Assembly (NCBI GenBank): GCA_937959265.1
Contig: CALGMA010000001.1
Coordinates: forward strand, 1-64,000
From: an uncultured Anaerolineae bacterium
Lineage (GTDB): Bacteria > Chloroflexota > Anaerolineae > J036 > Brachytrichaceae
DNA: 64,000 nt
Reading direction: 5' to 3'
The position numbers were made by a program, and so were the translations under genes. Shown in pieces: positions 1 through 8,576 of this stretch. The notes below the pieces were generated by a model. It was not told the DNA's origin and did not search any database. It worked only from the letters and a program-made list of their open reading frames with translations. How positions within the stretch are numbered: the first letter of the stretch is position 1; every line of letters starts with the position of its first letter.

Positions 1-627
1 AGCTTCTGCGCGCACGCTAATTTGCTCGATCCGACGGCGCCTTGGCGCTACGGCACTGCGCAGATCATCAAAGCGGTGCGCGCTGCCGCTGCCATCGGCG
101 TGAAGCACGTGATCACCACCGAGGGCGATCCCAAGACCGACTTCGGTCATCACCTGAGTGAGAAGGAGGCGCTCTTCACCATTCGCGAGAAGCTCTACGA
201 GCCGTTGCGCGTCGCAGCCGATCACGGTGTGAAGATTCTGCTCGAGCCGCACGGCAAATATACCGACTCGGTGGATCACATGGAGAAGATCCTCGAATTG
301 TGCAATTCCGACGCGCTGGGGATCAACCTGGACACCGGCAATCTGTGGCTGGGCGGCGGCGACCCGGTCGAGATGGTGAAGCGACTCGGCTCGAAGATCG
401 AGCACGTGCACTGGAAAGACTGGCCGGCCGACATGCAAGCCAAACGCGGCCAAATATACGGCGCAGGCATGGCCGTCATTCCGCTGGGCAGCGGCGTCGT
501 AGATATCAAGGGCACATTCCAGGCGCTGACCCAGGCTGGGTTCGATGGCTACACCACGCTGGAAGTCGCGGGCGACGAGAATGTGAAGCAGAGCTACGCG
601 TTCCTGAAGTCGCTTGGCGCAGAGTGA
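1..627 (+). CDS. sugar phosphate isomerase/epimerase, 5'-truncated by window edge
   Basis: This is the C-terminal 208 residues of a xylose-isomerase-like TIM-barrel enzyme (AP endonuclease 2 superfamily). The frame is open from base 1, so the start lies outside the window. Four metal-ligand positions of the fold are visible: Glu in LLEPHG, Asp in NLDTGN, His in HVHWKD and the final Glu in LEVAG. Members isomerise or epimerise keto-sugars, inosose or hydroxypyruvate with a divalent metal in the cytosol. The exact substrate cannot be read from the fragment. It ends 65 bases before trpD, which appears to have its own promoter. Confidence 0.75.
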   Translation, partial: SFCAHANLLDPTAPWRYGTAQIIKAVRAAAAIGVKHVITTEGDPKTDFGHHLSEKEALFTIREKLYEPLRVAADHGVKILLEPHGKYTDSVDHMEKILELCNSDALGINLDTGNLWLGGGDPVEMVKRLGSKIEHVHWKDWPADMQAKRGQIYGAGMAVIPLGSGVVDIKGTFQALTQAGFDGYTTLEVAGDENVKQSYAFLKSLGAE

Positions 628-677
628 ACAGCTTCTGAAACGCGCGGCGCAGCCTCCGTGCGTGATGACAGCTCGGC

Positions 678-683
678 GATAAT
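678..683 (+). promoter_or_regulatory. -10 element of trpD
   Basis: GATAAT lies 8 bases before the trpD ATG, which places the transcription start almost on the start codon. No good -35 hexamer and no Shine-Dalgarno are visible. The same short spacing occurs at several other genes in this window. Confidence 0.4.
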
Positions 684-691
684 CCATCACC

Positions 692-1732
692 ATGATCCAA
701 CAAGCCATCGCCAAGCTGTTCACCCACACTTCGCTCACGGCCGAAGAGGCCGAGGAAGCGATGAACGAAATCATGCGCGGCGCGGCCACGCCAGCGCAGA
801 TCGGCGCTTACCTGGCTGCGCTGCACATGAAGGGCGAATCCGCCGATGAGATCGTGGGCAGCATGCGCGCGCTGCGGGCGCACATGGCGCGCATCCCCAC
901 CCATCAGCCCAAGCTGATTGACGTGGTCGGCACCGGCGGCGACCGCTCCAACACCTTCAACATCAGCACGACGACCGCGTTTGTGGTAGCCGGCGCCGGC
1001 GTGCCGGTGGCCAAACACGGCAATCGCGCCGCGTCGTCGCAAAGCGGCAGCGCCGACGTGCTCAACGCGCTGGGCGTGAAAGTGGATCTGACGCCGGAGC
1101 AGGTCGGCCAATGCATAGACGAGATCGGCATCGGCTTCGCCTTCGCGCCGGTGCACCATCCGGCCATGAAGAACGTTGCCGACGCGCGCCGCGAGATCGG
1201 CCAGCGCACCATCTTCAACATCATCGGCCCGGCCACCAACCCCGCCCTCGCCCGCCATCACTTGCTCGGCGTGTGGGATTGGCGCTACGCGCGCCTGATG
1301 GCCGATGTGCTGGTGCAACTGGAAGACGCGCACGCCCTGGTCGTCAGCGGCTCGTCGCCGCAGGTGGCCGGCATTGACGAGCTGACCACCGTCGGCCCCA
1401 ACATGGTCGCCGAAGTGCGCGACGGCCAGGTTACCGAGTATCAACTCGACGCGCTAGATTACGGCTTCAAACCGGCGACGCTCGACGACCTGGGCGGCGG
1501 CTCGCCGGACTTCAACGCAGCCATCACCCGCGCCATCCTCGCCGGCGAGGACGTGCAGGCGCGCTGCGATGTGGTGCTGTTGAACGCCGGCGCAGCGCTC
1601 TACGCCGCCGATGCTGCGCCGGACATCGCGACCGGCATCGAAATGGCGCGCGAGAGCATCCGCAGCGGCGCTGCCCTGGAGAAGCTGGAGGCGCTCGCTG
1701 CGTTGAGCCAAAAACTGGGCAACAGCGGATGA
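692..1732 (+). CDS. trpD: anthranilate phosphoribosyltransferase
   Basis: TrpD transfers the phosphoribosyl group of PRPP to anthranilate, the second committed step of tryptophan synthesis, in the cytosol. The 346-residue length is typical of the family. The N-terminal helical domain (about residues 1-70) is followed by the PRPP-binding loop GTGGD (80-84) and the KHGNRAASS segment (108-116). The start is the ATG that begins MIQQAIAKLF. The gene is separate from other trp genes here; the next genes are convergent arginine genes whose last stop lies 18 bases away. No tryptophan-rich leader is visible upstream, so control by attenuation is not supported. Confidence 0.95.
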   Translation: MIQQAIAKLFTHTSLTAEEAEEAMNEIMRGAATPAQIGAYLAALHMKGESADEIVGSMRALRAHMARIPTHQPKLIDVVGTGGDRSNTFNISTTTAFVVAGAGVPVAKHGNRAASSQSGSADVLNALGVKVDLTPEQVGQCIDEIGIGFAFAPVHHPAMKNVADARREIGQRTIFNIIGPATNPALARHHLLGVWDWRYARLMADVLVQLEDAHALVVSGSSPQVAGIDELTTVGPNMVAEVRDGQVTEYQLDALDYGFKPATLDDLGGGSPDFNAAITRAILAGEDVQARCDVVLLNAGAALYAADAAPDIATGIEMARESIRSGAALEKLEALAALSQKLGNSG

Positions 1733-1750
1733 ACCGCCGACGGGTCAGGA

Positions 1751-3670
1751 TTAATCCTGCGATGGCGCGCGCGTCACACGTCTTCGGTCGAGCTGCGCCT
1801 TGACGCGCATCGGCAAGCCGTAGAGCTTCACGAAGCCGTCAGCGTCGTCGTGGTCGTAGGCCGCGTCGGTGTTGAAGGTGGCCAGGTCTTCGCGGTAGAG
1901 CGAATAGGCGGCTCGGCGCTGCACGACCATCGCGTTGCCCTTGAACAACTTGACGCGCACGCTGCCGGTGACGTCGCGCTGAGTGACGGTGACGAAGGCC
2001 TGCAGCGCGTCGCGCAGCGGCGTGAACCACTGGCCGTTATAGACCACCTCGGCGTATTTGAGCGCCACGATCTGCTTGAAGTGCATGGTCTCGCGGTCGA
2101 GCGTGATCTCCTCCAGCCCCTGATGGGCGACGCGCAGGATGGTGCCGCCGGGGGCCTCGTCCAGCCGGCGCGTCTTCATGCCGATCAAGCGATTCTCCAC
2201 CAGATCGGCGCGGCCAATGCCATGCAGCGAGCCGATCTCGTTCAGCCGCTCAATGAGCGCGGCGCCACCCAGCGCGACGCCGTTCAGCCGCTTCGGTATG
2301 CCGTTGACGAATTCGACTTCAACGTATTCTGGCTGATCAGGCGTCTCCTCGATGGCGTTCGTCCATTCCCACAAGCACTCCTCCGGCTCGTACTCCAAGT
2401 CCTCCAGCCGGCCGCCTTCATGGTTGAAGTGCCAGAGGTTCTCGTCCATCGTGTATACGCCTTTCTCATACTCGCCCAGCGGCACGCCGCGCGAGCGGGC
2501 GTATTCATAGACCTCCTGCCGGCCGTCGAACTCCCACTCGCGCCAGGGCGCGATCACGCGCAGCTTGGGGTTCATCGCCATGTAGGTCAGCTCGAAGCGC
2601 ACTTGGTCGTTGCCTTTGCCGGTCGCGCCGTGCGCCACAGCGTCCGCGCCTTCGGCTTCGGCCACGTCCACCTGATGCTTGGCGATGAGCGGGCGCGAGA
2701 TGGAAGAACCGAGCAGATACTTGTTCTCGTAGATCGCGCCGCTTTGGATCAGCGGGAAGAGATATTCATTGGCGAACTCATCGCGCAAGTCTTTGATGAT
2801 GACCTTGCTCGCGCCGGTGTGCAACGCTTTCTGCCGGATGGCCTCGAAGTCCTCGCGCTGGCCAATGTCGGCGACGAAGCAGATCACTTCGCAGCCGTAG
2901 CTTTCAATCAGCCATGGCACAATGGCCGACGAATCAAGCCCGCCGTTGTAGGCCAGCACCACCTTTCGCACATCGCGCTTGGGAACGACGAAGCCCTGCA
3001 CGCGGTGCGTCTTGACCTCTTCGGCCAGCCGGGTGACCGTCTCCAGCGGGATGAGGTTCTCACGGCTGACGCCGCGCCGCGCGATGCGCCCGGCCTGGAT
3101 GGCTTGTAGCACGCGCTCGCGATCTTCGGGTGTGACGCGAATGGCGCCGGATTCGCCTTGCTGCAACGGCATCATCACGGCGACCTCGTCACAGTTCTCC
3201 AGCATCGGGCAGGCGACGCAGTCGTTCCACACCTTCTCGGGGAAGAACTCTTTGGGCGCTACGGCGAAGCCACACTTCTCGAAGAACCCGACAACGCGGG
3301 TGAGCGCGAAGATGGTGCCGAACTGGCGCCGACGCGCTTCTTCAACCAGGGCCGCAACGAGCCGTTGACCGACGCCGGCGCCGCGCACGGCCTCGTCCAC
3401 CGCCAGCGAACGCAGCTCAACCAGCGTGGCGTTCATCGGCAGGAGCGAACCACAGCCGACGATGCTGGATGAAGCGCCGGGCGCGTCCGGTCTTTCTTTC
3501 GACGATCCTTCGTTCGGGGCAACTTGCTCGGCAACCAGGAAATTGCCGATGTGCGCGCGCACGCTCGCCTCACCGCGCGGCAATAGCCCCCCCTTGCGCG
3601 CATTCTGCGCAATCAGCATGACGATGGCCGGCACATCGTCGAGCGTCGCGGGTCGAATAGTGACTGTCAC
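1751..3670 (-). CDS. fusion protein: ArgA-type GNAT acetyltransferase + argininosuccinate synthase
   Basis: Residues 1-165 form an N-acetylglutamate synthase-like GNAT domain with the acetyl-CoA motif GAGVGQRL (about 98-105) and the Cys-rich tail of this subfamily (Cys151, 154, 160, then CDEVAV). A linker of about 65 residues leads to a complete argininosuccinate synthase (about 235-639), recognised by ATGKGNDQVRFE and RPLIAKHQV. The protein would join the first acetylation step of arginine synthesis to the citrulline-aspartate ligation step. Its PP-loop reads YNGGLDSS (241-248) instead of the usual YSGGLDTS. The GNAT half contains an 18-residue low-complexity insert (about 50-69). The GTG at 3670, 13 bases after the argG stop, is chosen because the open frame upstream of it overlaps argG. 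It is last in the argC operon. The fusion is clear; which activities survive is not. Confidence 0.85.
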   Translation of the reverse strand: MTVTIRPATLDDVPAIVMLIAQNARKGGLLPRGEASVRAHIGNFLVAEQVAPNEGSSKERPDAPGASSSIVGCGSLLPMNATLVELRSLAVDEAVRGAGVGQRLVAALVEEARRRQFGTIFALTRVVGFFEKCGFAVAPKEFFPEKVWNDCVACPMLENCDEVAVMMPLQQGESGAIRVTPEDRERVLQAIQAGRIARRGVSRENLIPLETVTRLAEEVKTHRVQGFVVPKRDVRKVVLAYNGGLDSSAIVPWLIESYGCEVICFVADIGQREDFEAIRQKALHTGASKVIIKDLRDEFANEYLFPLIQSGAIYENKYLLGSSISRPLIAKHQVDVAEAEGADAVAHGATGKGNDQVRFELTYMAMNPKLRVIAPWREWEFDGRQEVYEYARSRGVPLGEYEKGVYTMDENLWHFNHEGGRLEDLEYEPEECLWEWTNAIEETPDQPEYVEVEFVNGIPKRLNGVALGGAALIERLNEIGSLHGIGRADLVENRLIGMKTRRLDEAPGGTILRVAHQGLEEITLDRETMHFKQIVALKYAEVVYNGQWFTPLRDALQAFVTVTQRDVTGSVRVKLFKGNAMVVQRRAAYSLYREDLATFNTDAAYDHDDADGFVKLYGLPMRVKAQLDRRRVTRAPSQD

Positions 3671-3683
3671 GGCAACCGGCCCT

Positions 3684-5099
<1,416 letters not shown>

Positions 5100-5122
5100 T
5101 CAGATCAGTAAATCAGATCAGT
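5100..5122 (-). repeat. tandem 10-bp direct repeat in the argG leader
   Basis: TCAGATCAGT occurs twice (5100-5109 and 5113-5122, plus-strand reading), separated by AAA, a 13-bp period. It lies 13 to 35 bases before the argG start. It could be an operator or an RNA element; nothing in the sequence decides between these. Confidence 0.45.
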
Positions 5123-5150
5123 CAAGTAGAGAGTCGTTCATCTGCGCGCG

Positions 5151-6389
5151 TCAACGCTGACTCGGGCGGGCAAATACCGTGCCGCCATCGCCGGCTAATC
5201 CCCCCAGGTCGGTGATGCGCACGCGACGCACGCCCGCGCCGAGCGCTTCTAGCGCCGCGCGCACCTTGGGGATCATGCCGCCGAAGATCGCGCCGTCGGC
5301 GATCATCGCTTCGACTTGGGCCGCGGAGAGATGCGGAATGAGCGAGCGGTCTGGACCGAGTACCCCCGGCACGTTGGTCACGAACGTGAGCATGTCGGCG
5401 TCCACCGCGACGGCAATCGCGCCGGCGACGTGATCGGCGTTGACGTTGTAGATCTCGCCATCGGCGCCCAGCGACATCGGCGCAATCACCGGCGTGAGGC
5501 CCTGCGCGAGCCATGCGGCGATCAGCGACGCGCGCGCGCTGACAGGCCGACCGACGAAGCCGAGTGCGTCGTTGAGGCGCTCCACGCGGATCAAGCCGGC
5601 GTCCAGGCCGCTGAGGCCGACGGCGTCCACGCCCTGCCCGATCAAGGCGGCAACCAATTTTTTGTTCGCCAGCCCACTCAACACCATCAGCGCCGCGTCG
5701 CGCGTCCGGGCATCGGTCACCCGCAGGCCGTCCACAAACTGCGTCGGCGCGTCCATCATCGCCAGCAGTTGGGTCAGCGCCTTGCCGCCGCCGTGCACGA
5801 TGATCGGCTGCGCTCCGGCGCGCTTCATCCGCGCGATGGACTCGGCGAACTGCGCCACAAAGGCCGGATCGTCCAGCTCGCCGCCGCCGACTTTGATCAC
5901 TTGCGCGCCGGCCGGCCGAGCCGGCGACAGGTCGAGGCCCAGGTAAATGAGGCCGGGGACGGTCGAAGTCTTGAAGGGCGGGATCTCGGTGAAGCCGAGT
6001 TGGCGATACAGCGCGACGGCGTCCTCCGCATCGGCCCAGGTGCTGATGGCCACCTGCGCAAATCCGCGCGCGCGTACGATCTCGATGACATGCTGCGAGA
6101 GAGCGCGCGCGATCCCCTTGCGGCGATATTCCGGCCGCACATAGACGCGCTTCATCTCGACCAGCGCCGGCGTGTGCTGCGTCCAGGCGGCTGTAGCGAT
6201 CGGTTGACCCTCATACAGCGCCAGGAACATGCCGCCATGCGGCGACGCGTAGCGCCCAGGCAAGTCTTGCAAGTCCTGCGCCATGCGCTCGCTGAAGCCG
6301 TTCGGACGCTCCCGAAAGTAGTCCTGTAGGAGCGCGCGAAACTGTGCGATCTGCTCCGGCGAGATGACCTCGACGATCTCGACGTTCAT
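5151..6389 (-). CDS. argB: GNAT acetyltransferase fused to acetylglutamate kinase
   Basis: The 412-residue protein has an N-terminal general GNAT domain (1-150; acetyl-CoA loop YRRKGIARAL, about 88-97) followed by an amino-acid kinase domain (164-412) of the acetylglutamate kinase type. The kinase shows VIKVGGGELD, IVHGGGKAL and NVNADHVAGAIA and would phosphorylate N-acetylglutamate. Known bifunctional NAGS/NAGK enzymes carry the kinase first and the GNAT domain last; here the order is reversed and the GNAT domain is not of the ArgA type. The ATG at 6389 overlaps the argC stop in an ATGA arrangement, so translation is probably coupled. Acetylglutamate could be made by this GNAT domain, by the one fused to ArgG, or by ArgJ elsewhere. 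Confidence 0.88.
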   Translation of the reverse strand: MNVEIVEVISPEQIAQFRALLQDYFRERPNGFSERMAQDLQDLPGRYASPHGGMFLALYEGQPIATAAWTQHTPALVEMKRVYVRPEYRRKGIARALSQHVIEIVRARGFAQVAISTWADAEDAVALYRQLGFTEIPPFKTSTVPGLIYLGLDLSPARPAGAQVIKVGGGELDDPAFVAQFAESIARMKRAGAQPIIVHGGGKALTQLLAMMDAPTQFVDGLRVTDARTRDAALMVLSGLANKKLVAALIGQGVDAVGLSGLDAGLIRVERLNDALGFVGRPVSARASLIAAWLAQGLTPVIAPMSLGADGEIYNVNADHVAGAIAVAVDADMLTFVTNVPGVLGPDRSLIPHLSAAQVEAMIADGAIFGGMIPKVRAALEALGAGVRRVRITDLGGLAGDGGTVFARPSQR

Positions 6390-7441
6390 CGCAACCCTTC
6401 GCATTCGTCCAGGCCGAACATGACATTCATGTTTTGCACGGCCTGGCCGCTTGCGCCCTTCACCAGGTTATCTATGCAAGAGACGATTTGCAGGCGATCG
6501 GGCATGTCGGCGACCGGATGCACCGAAAGCACGGCGTAGTTCGTGTGCGCGGCGTGGGCGATCGTCGCGACCTGGCCCTTCGGCAACACGCGCACGAACG
6601 GCTCGCCCTCGTAGCGCCGAACAAAGATGGCGTGCCAATCTTGACGAGCAGCCTGCGGGGTGAGCCGGACGTAGATCATGCTCAGCATGCCGCGCGAGAT
6701 CGGCAGCAGGTGCGGGCTGAAGATGACGCGGAGCGCCGCTCGCGCATCGCGGTCGGATTCGCTGCGATCCGCGTCGTTGCGCCAAGCCGCGTTTAGCTCC
6801 TGCTCGATCTCCGGCACATGGCGGTGCGCGTGGCCGATGTTGTAAGGCGCGAGCGATTCGTTCACTTCGACGAAGTGGGTAGCTTGCGATGGCTTGCGCC
6901 CCGCGCCGCTCACGCCGCTCTTGCTGTCGGCGATGATCACCGGATCGGCCAATGCGCCCAGCTCCAACAACGGCAACAGGGCAAGGATGATGCTGGTGGG
7001 ATAGCAGCCAGGGTTGGCCACCAGTTGCGCGTCGGCGATGTCGCGCCGATAGACCTCCGGCAGGCCATAGACGGCCTCGGCCAGCAATTCAGGATATGGG
7101 TGCGCGTGTTTGTACCACTCGGCGTAGGTCGCGGCGTCGCGCAATCGGAAGTCCGCCGAGAAGTCCACGACGCGCTTGCCGGCCTCCAACGCCCGTTTGC
7201 ACAGCTCGGCGCTGGCGCCGTGCGGCAGGCACGAGAACACGATGTCCACTTCGTCAAGCAGCGCATCGTCTGCCTGAACAAGGGGCAAGTCGAATAAGCA
7301 AGGCATCACGTCGCTCAGCTTCACGCCGGCGTGGCTTTCGCTGTGCGCGAAGACGATGCGCACGCGGCGGTGCCGCGCCAGCCATCTGATCAGTTCTGCG
7401 CCGGTATAGCCGGTCGCCCCGAAGATTCCCACCTTGATCAT
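6386..7441 (-). CDS. argC: N-acetyl-gamma-glutamyl-phosphate reductase
   Basis: ArgC reduces N-acetylglutamyl phosphate to the semialdehyde with NADPH, the third step of arginine synthesis. The 351-residue protein has the nucleotide-binding motif GATGYTGAEL (8-17) and the catalytic cysteine in NPGCYPT (Cys146). The start is the ATG that begins MIKVGIFG; an open frame reaches further upstream but runs through the attenuator hairpin and has no family similarity. It is the first gene of argC - GNAT-argB - argG - GNAT-argG. A paralogue, LysY, uses LysW-bound substrates, but the argG genes in the operon favour arginine. Confidence 0.93.
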   Translation of the reverse strand: MIKVGIFGATGYTGAELIRWLARHRRVRIVFAHSESHAGVKLSDVMPCLFDLPLVQADDALLDEVDIVFSCLPHGASAELCKRALEAGKRVVDFSADFRLRDAATYAEWYKHAHPYPELLAEAVYGLPEVYRRDIADAQLVANPGCYPTSIILALLPLLELGALADPVIIADSKSGVSGAGRKPSQATHFVEVNESLAPYNIGHAHRHVPEIEQELNAAWRNDADRSESDRDARAALRVIFSPHLLPISRGMLSMIYVRLTPQAARQDWHAIFVRRYEGEPFVRVLPKGQVATIAHAAHTNYAVLSVHPVADMPDRLQIVSCIDNLVKGASGQAVQNMNVMFGLDECEGLR

Positions 7442-7500
7442 CTTTCGTTTGTTATTGAGCAGCCGAGCCGATTGAACAAAAGACGTGAGCGCAAAATGGA

Positions 7501-7534
7501 AAGCCCCTAACACCGTGCCGTGTGTCAGGGGCTT
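7501..7534 (-). terminator. attenuator terminator hairpin before argC
   Basis: On the minus strand a 13-bp stem (7522-7534 with 7501-7513, one G-U pair) closes an 8-nt loop. AAGCCCCT pairs with AGGGGCTT at its base. The 3' side continues CTTTCCATTTT, a moderately U-rich tail. It lies between the leader peptide stop and argC. Confidence 0.75.
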
Positions 7535-7561
7535 CGCTGCGAAAACCGAGCGCAATCGAGA

Positions 7562-7645
7562 CTAGCCTCGTCGCGCGCGCGCGCATGCGCCGGACACACG
7601 GCCCATGGAACGCAGACGACGGAAGCAGATCTCGAAAGCCACCAT
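7562..7645 (-). CDS. arginine-rich leader peptide of the arg operon
   Basis: A 27-codon reading frame, too short for ordinary gene calling, starts at ATG 7645 and stops with TAG at 7562-7564, 28 bases before the terminator stem. It encodes seven Arg residues (positions 9, 10, 12, 16, 23, 25, 26), including adjacent pairs 9-10 and 25-26. The start follows the -10 box by 10 bases, so it would be translated from a leaderless or nearly leaderless mRNA. Its likely role is sensing charged tRNA-Arg, not a function of the peptide itself. Confidence 0.65.
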   Translation of the reverse strand: MVAFEICFRRLRSMGRVSGACARARRG

Positions 7646-7655
7646 TTCGCTGCGC

Positions 7656-7683
7656 ATTATATGAGGGTGAGCGCACATGTCAA
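7656..7683 (-). promoter_or_regulatory. consensus sigma-70 promoter of the arginine operon
   Basis: Perfect -35 TTGACA (7678-7683) and -10 TATAAT (7656-7661) hexamers are separated by 16 bp on the minus strand. They lie just after the stop of the upstream permease gene. This is the best promoter match in the window, which fits control by termination rather than by initiation. Confidence 0.85.
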
Positions 7684-7694
7684 CGCGGGTTTGC

Positions 7695-8480
7695 TCAATG
7701 CACGTCGGTCGTCCGGCTCGTCCAGCGATACGCCAGGTAAATGGGGATGGTGGTGATGGCGATGACGATGAAGGCAGCGACGTTGGTCACCGGCCGTTGG
7801 CGCGGGCGAGTGAGTTGAGCGAACATCCAGATTGGCAAAGTCTGTTGCTGGCCGGCGGTGAACGTGGTGACGATCACCTCATCGAACGACAATGCGAAGG
7901 CCAGCATCGCGCCGGCCAGCAGCGCTGTCGCCAACTCCGGCAGCACTACGTAGCGGAAGGTCTGGAGGCTATTCGCGCCCAGGTCCATCGAGGCTTCGAC
8001 CAACGACTTGCTCATGCGCCGGAAGCGCGCCAACGCGTTGTTGTACACCGTCACCACGCAAAACGTGGCATGGCCGATTACGATCGTCCCGAAGCTGAAG
8101 GGAATCTCGAACAAGCCGATGGACGAGCGCAGGGCAATGCCAGTGACGATGCCGGGCAGCGCAATCGGCAACAACAGCAGCAACGAGATCGTCTCGCGAC
8201 CAAAGAATCGCGTGCGATACACCGCCGCAGCGGCCAGTGTGCCTAGCACCAGCGCGACTGCCGTGGCCGCTGCTGCAACTTGCAACGACAGACCTAGTGC
8301 CCGCCAGAAGTCCGGGCGTTGCAGCGTGACCGCGAACCAGTTCAACGTGAGACCCGGCGGCGGGAAGGTGAAGGCCGCCTCTTCGATGTTGAAGGCGTAG
8401 GACAACACGATGAACAGCGGCACGTGCAGAAATGCAAGCGCGGCGAACGCAGCGACTTTCAACCCGAGTGATGCTCTCAT
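7695..8480 (-). CDS. potC: polyamine ABC transporter permease, PotC/YdcV-like
   Basis: A 261-residue inner-membrane permease with about six hydrophobic segments and the EAA loop region ([20 protein letters not shown]) that docks on the ATPase. It belongs to the spermidine/putrescine PotC family. It is the last gene of potA-potB-potC on the minus strand; the binding protein is encoded separately on the plus strand at 17.3 kb. An aminobutyraldehyde dehydrogenase gene beside that binding protein argues for putrescine as substrate, as in the E. coli ydcSTUVW set. No terminator is visible between it and the arginine promoter. Confidence 0.85.
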   Translation of the reverse strand: MRASLGLKVAAFAALAFLHVPLFIVLSYAFNIEEAAFTFPPPGLTLNWFAVTLQRPDFWRALGLSLQVAAAATAVALVLGTLAAAAVYRTRFFGRETISLLLLLPIALPGIVTGIALRSSIGLFEIPFSFGTIVIGHATFCVVTVYNNALARFRRMSKSLVEASMDLGANSLQTFRYVVLPELATALLAGAMLAFALSFDEVIVTTFTAGQQQTLPIWMFAQLTRPRQRPVTNVAAFIVIAITTIPIYLAYRWTSRTTDVH

Positions 8481-8483
8481 CGT

Positions 8484-8576
8484 TAGGGTGTCATTCGTGT
8501 CATCAGTGTCGCTGGTGTCGGCAGCGTCAACTGATCTGACACCAACGACACTGTTGACAACACCGACGCTACCTCT
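8484..8576 (-). repeat. GTGTC/GACAC-rich inverted-repeat element between potB and potC
   Basis: The 96-base gap is filled with GTGTC units followed by their complements. The best pair is AGTGTCGCTGGTGTC (8505-8519) against GACACCAACGACACT (8538-8552), 14 of 15 complementary over an 18-base loop. The same 15-mer recurs at 18545 after the polyamine-binding protein gene. Confidence 0.7.

Larger units (their letters stand above)
7501..7645 (-). promoter_or_regulatory. candidate ribosome-mediated arginine attenuator
   Basis: The transcript contains, in order, an Arg-rich leader peptide, a segment GCCGTGTGTC inside leader codons 15-18 (7593-7602), and the terminator. The terminator's 5' arm contains GACACACGGC (7517-7526), a perfect 10-nt complement of the leader segment, so antiterminator and terminator exclude each other. 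Stalling at Arg codons 9-12 would leave the leader segment free to form the antiterminator and allow argC transcription. Fast translation to the TAG would cover it and allow termination. The complementarity is seen directly; the mechanism is inferred by analogy with his/trp leaders. Confidence 0.72.

Noticed and set aside
1850-3109. 419-codon plus-strand frame opposite the fused ArgG
   Set aside because: Shadow of the conserved ArgG coding strand; no start signals or family motifs.
7442-7555. N-terminal extension of ArgC by 38 residues
   Set aside because: It would be translated through the attenuator terminator, and homology begins at the internal ATG 7441.
7501-7690. T-box riboswitch before argC
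   Set aside because: No conserved T-box sequence or specifier loop was found; the leader peptide and paired arms explain the region better.
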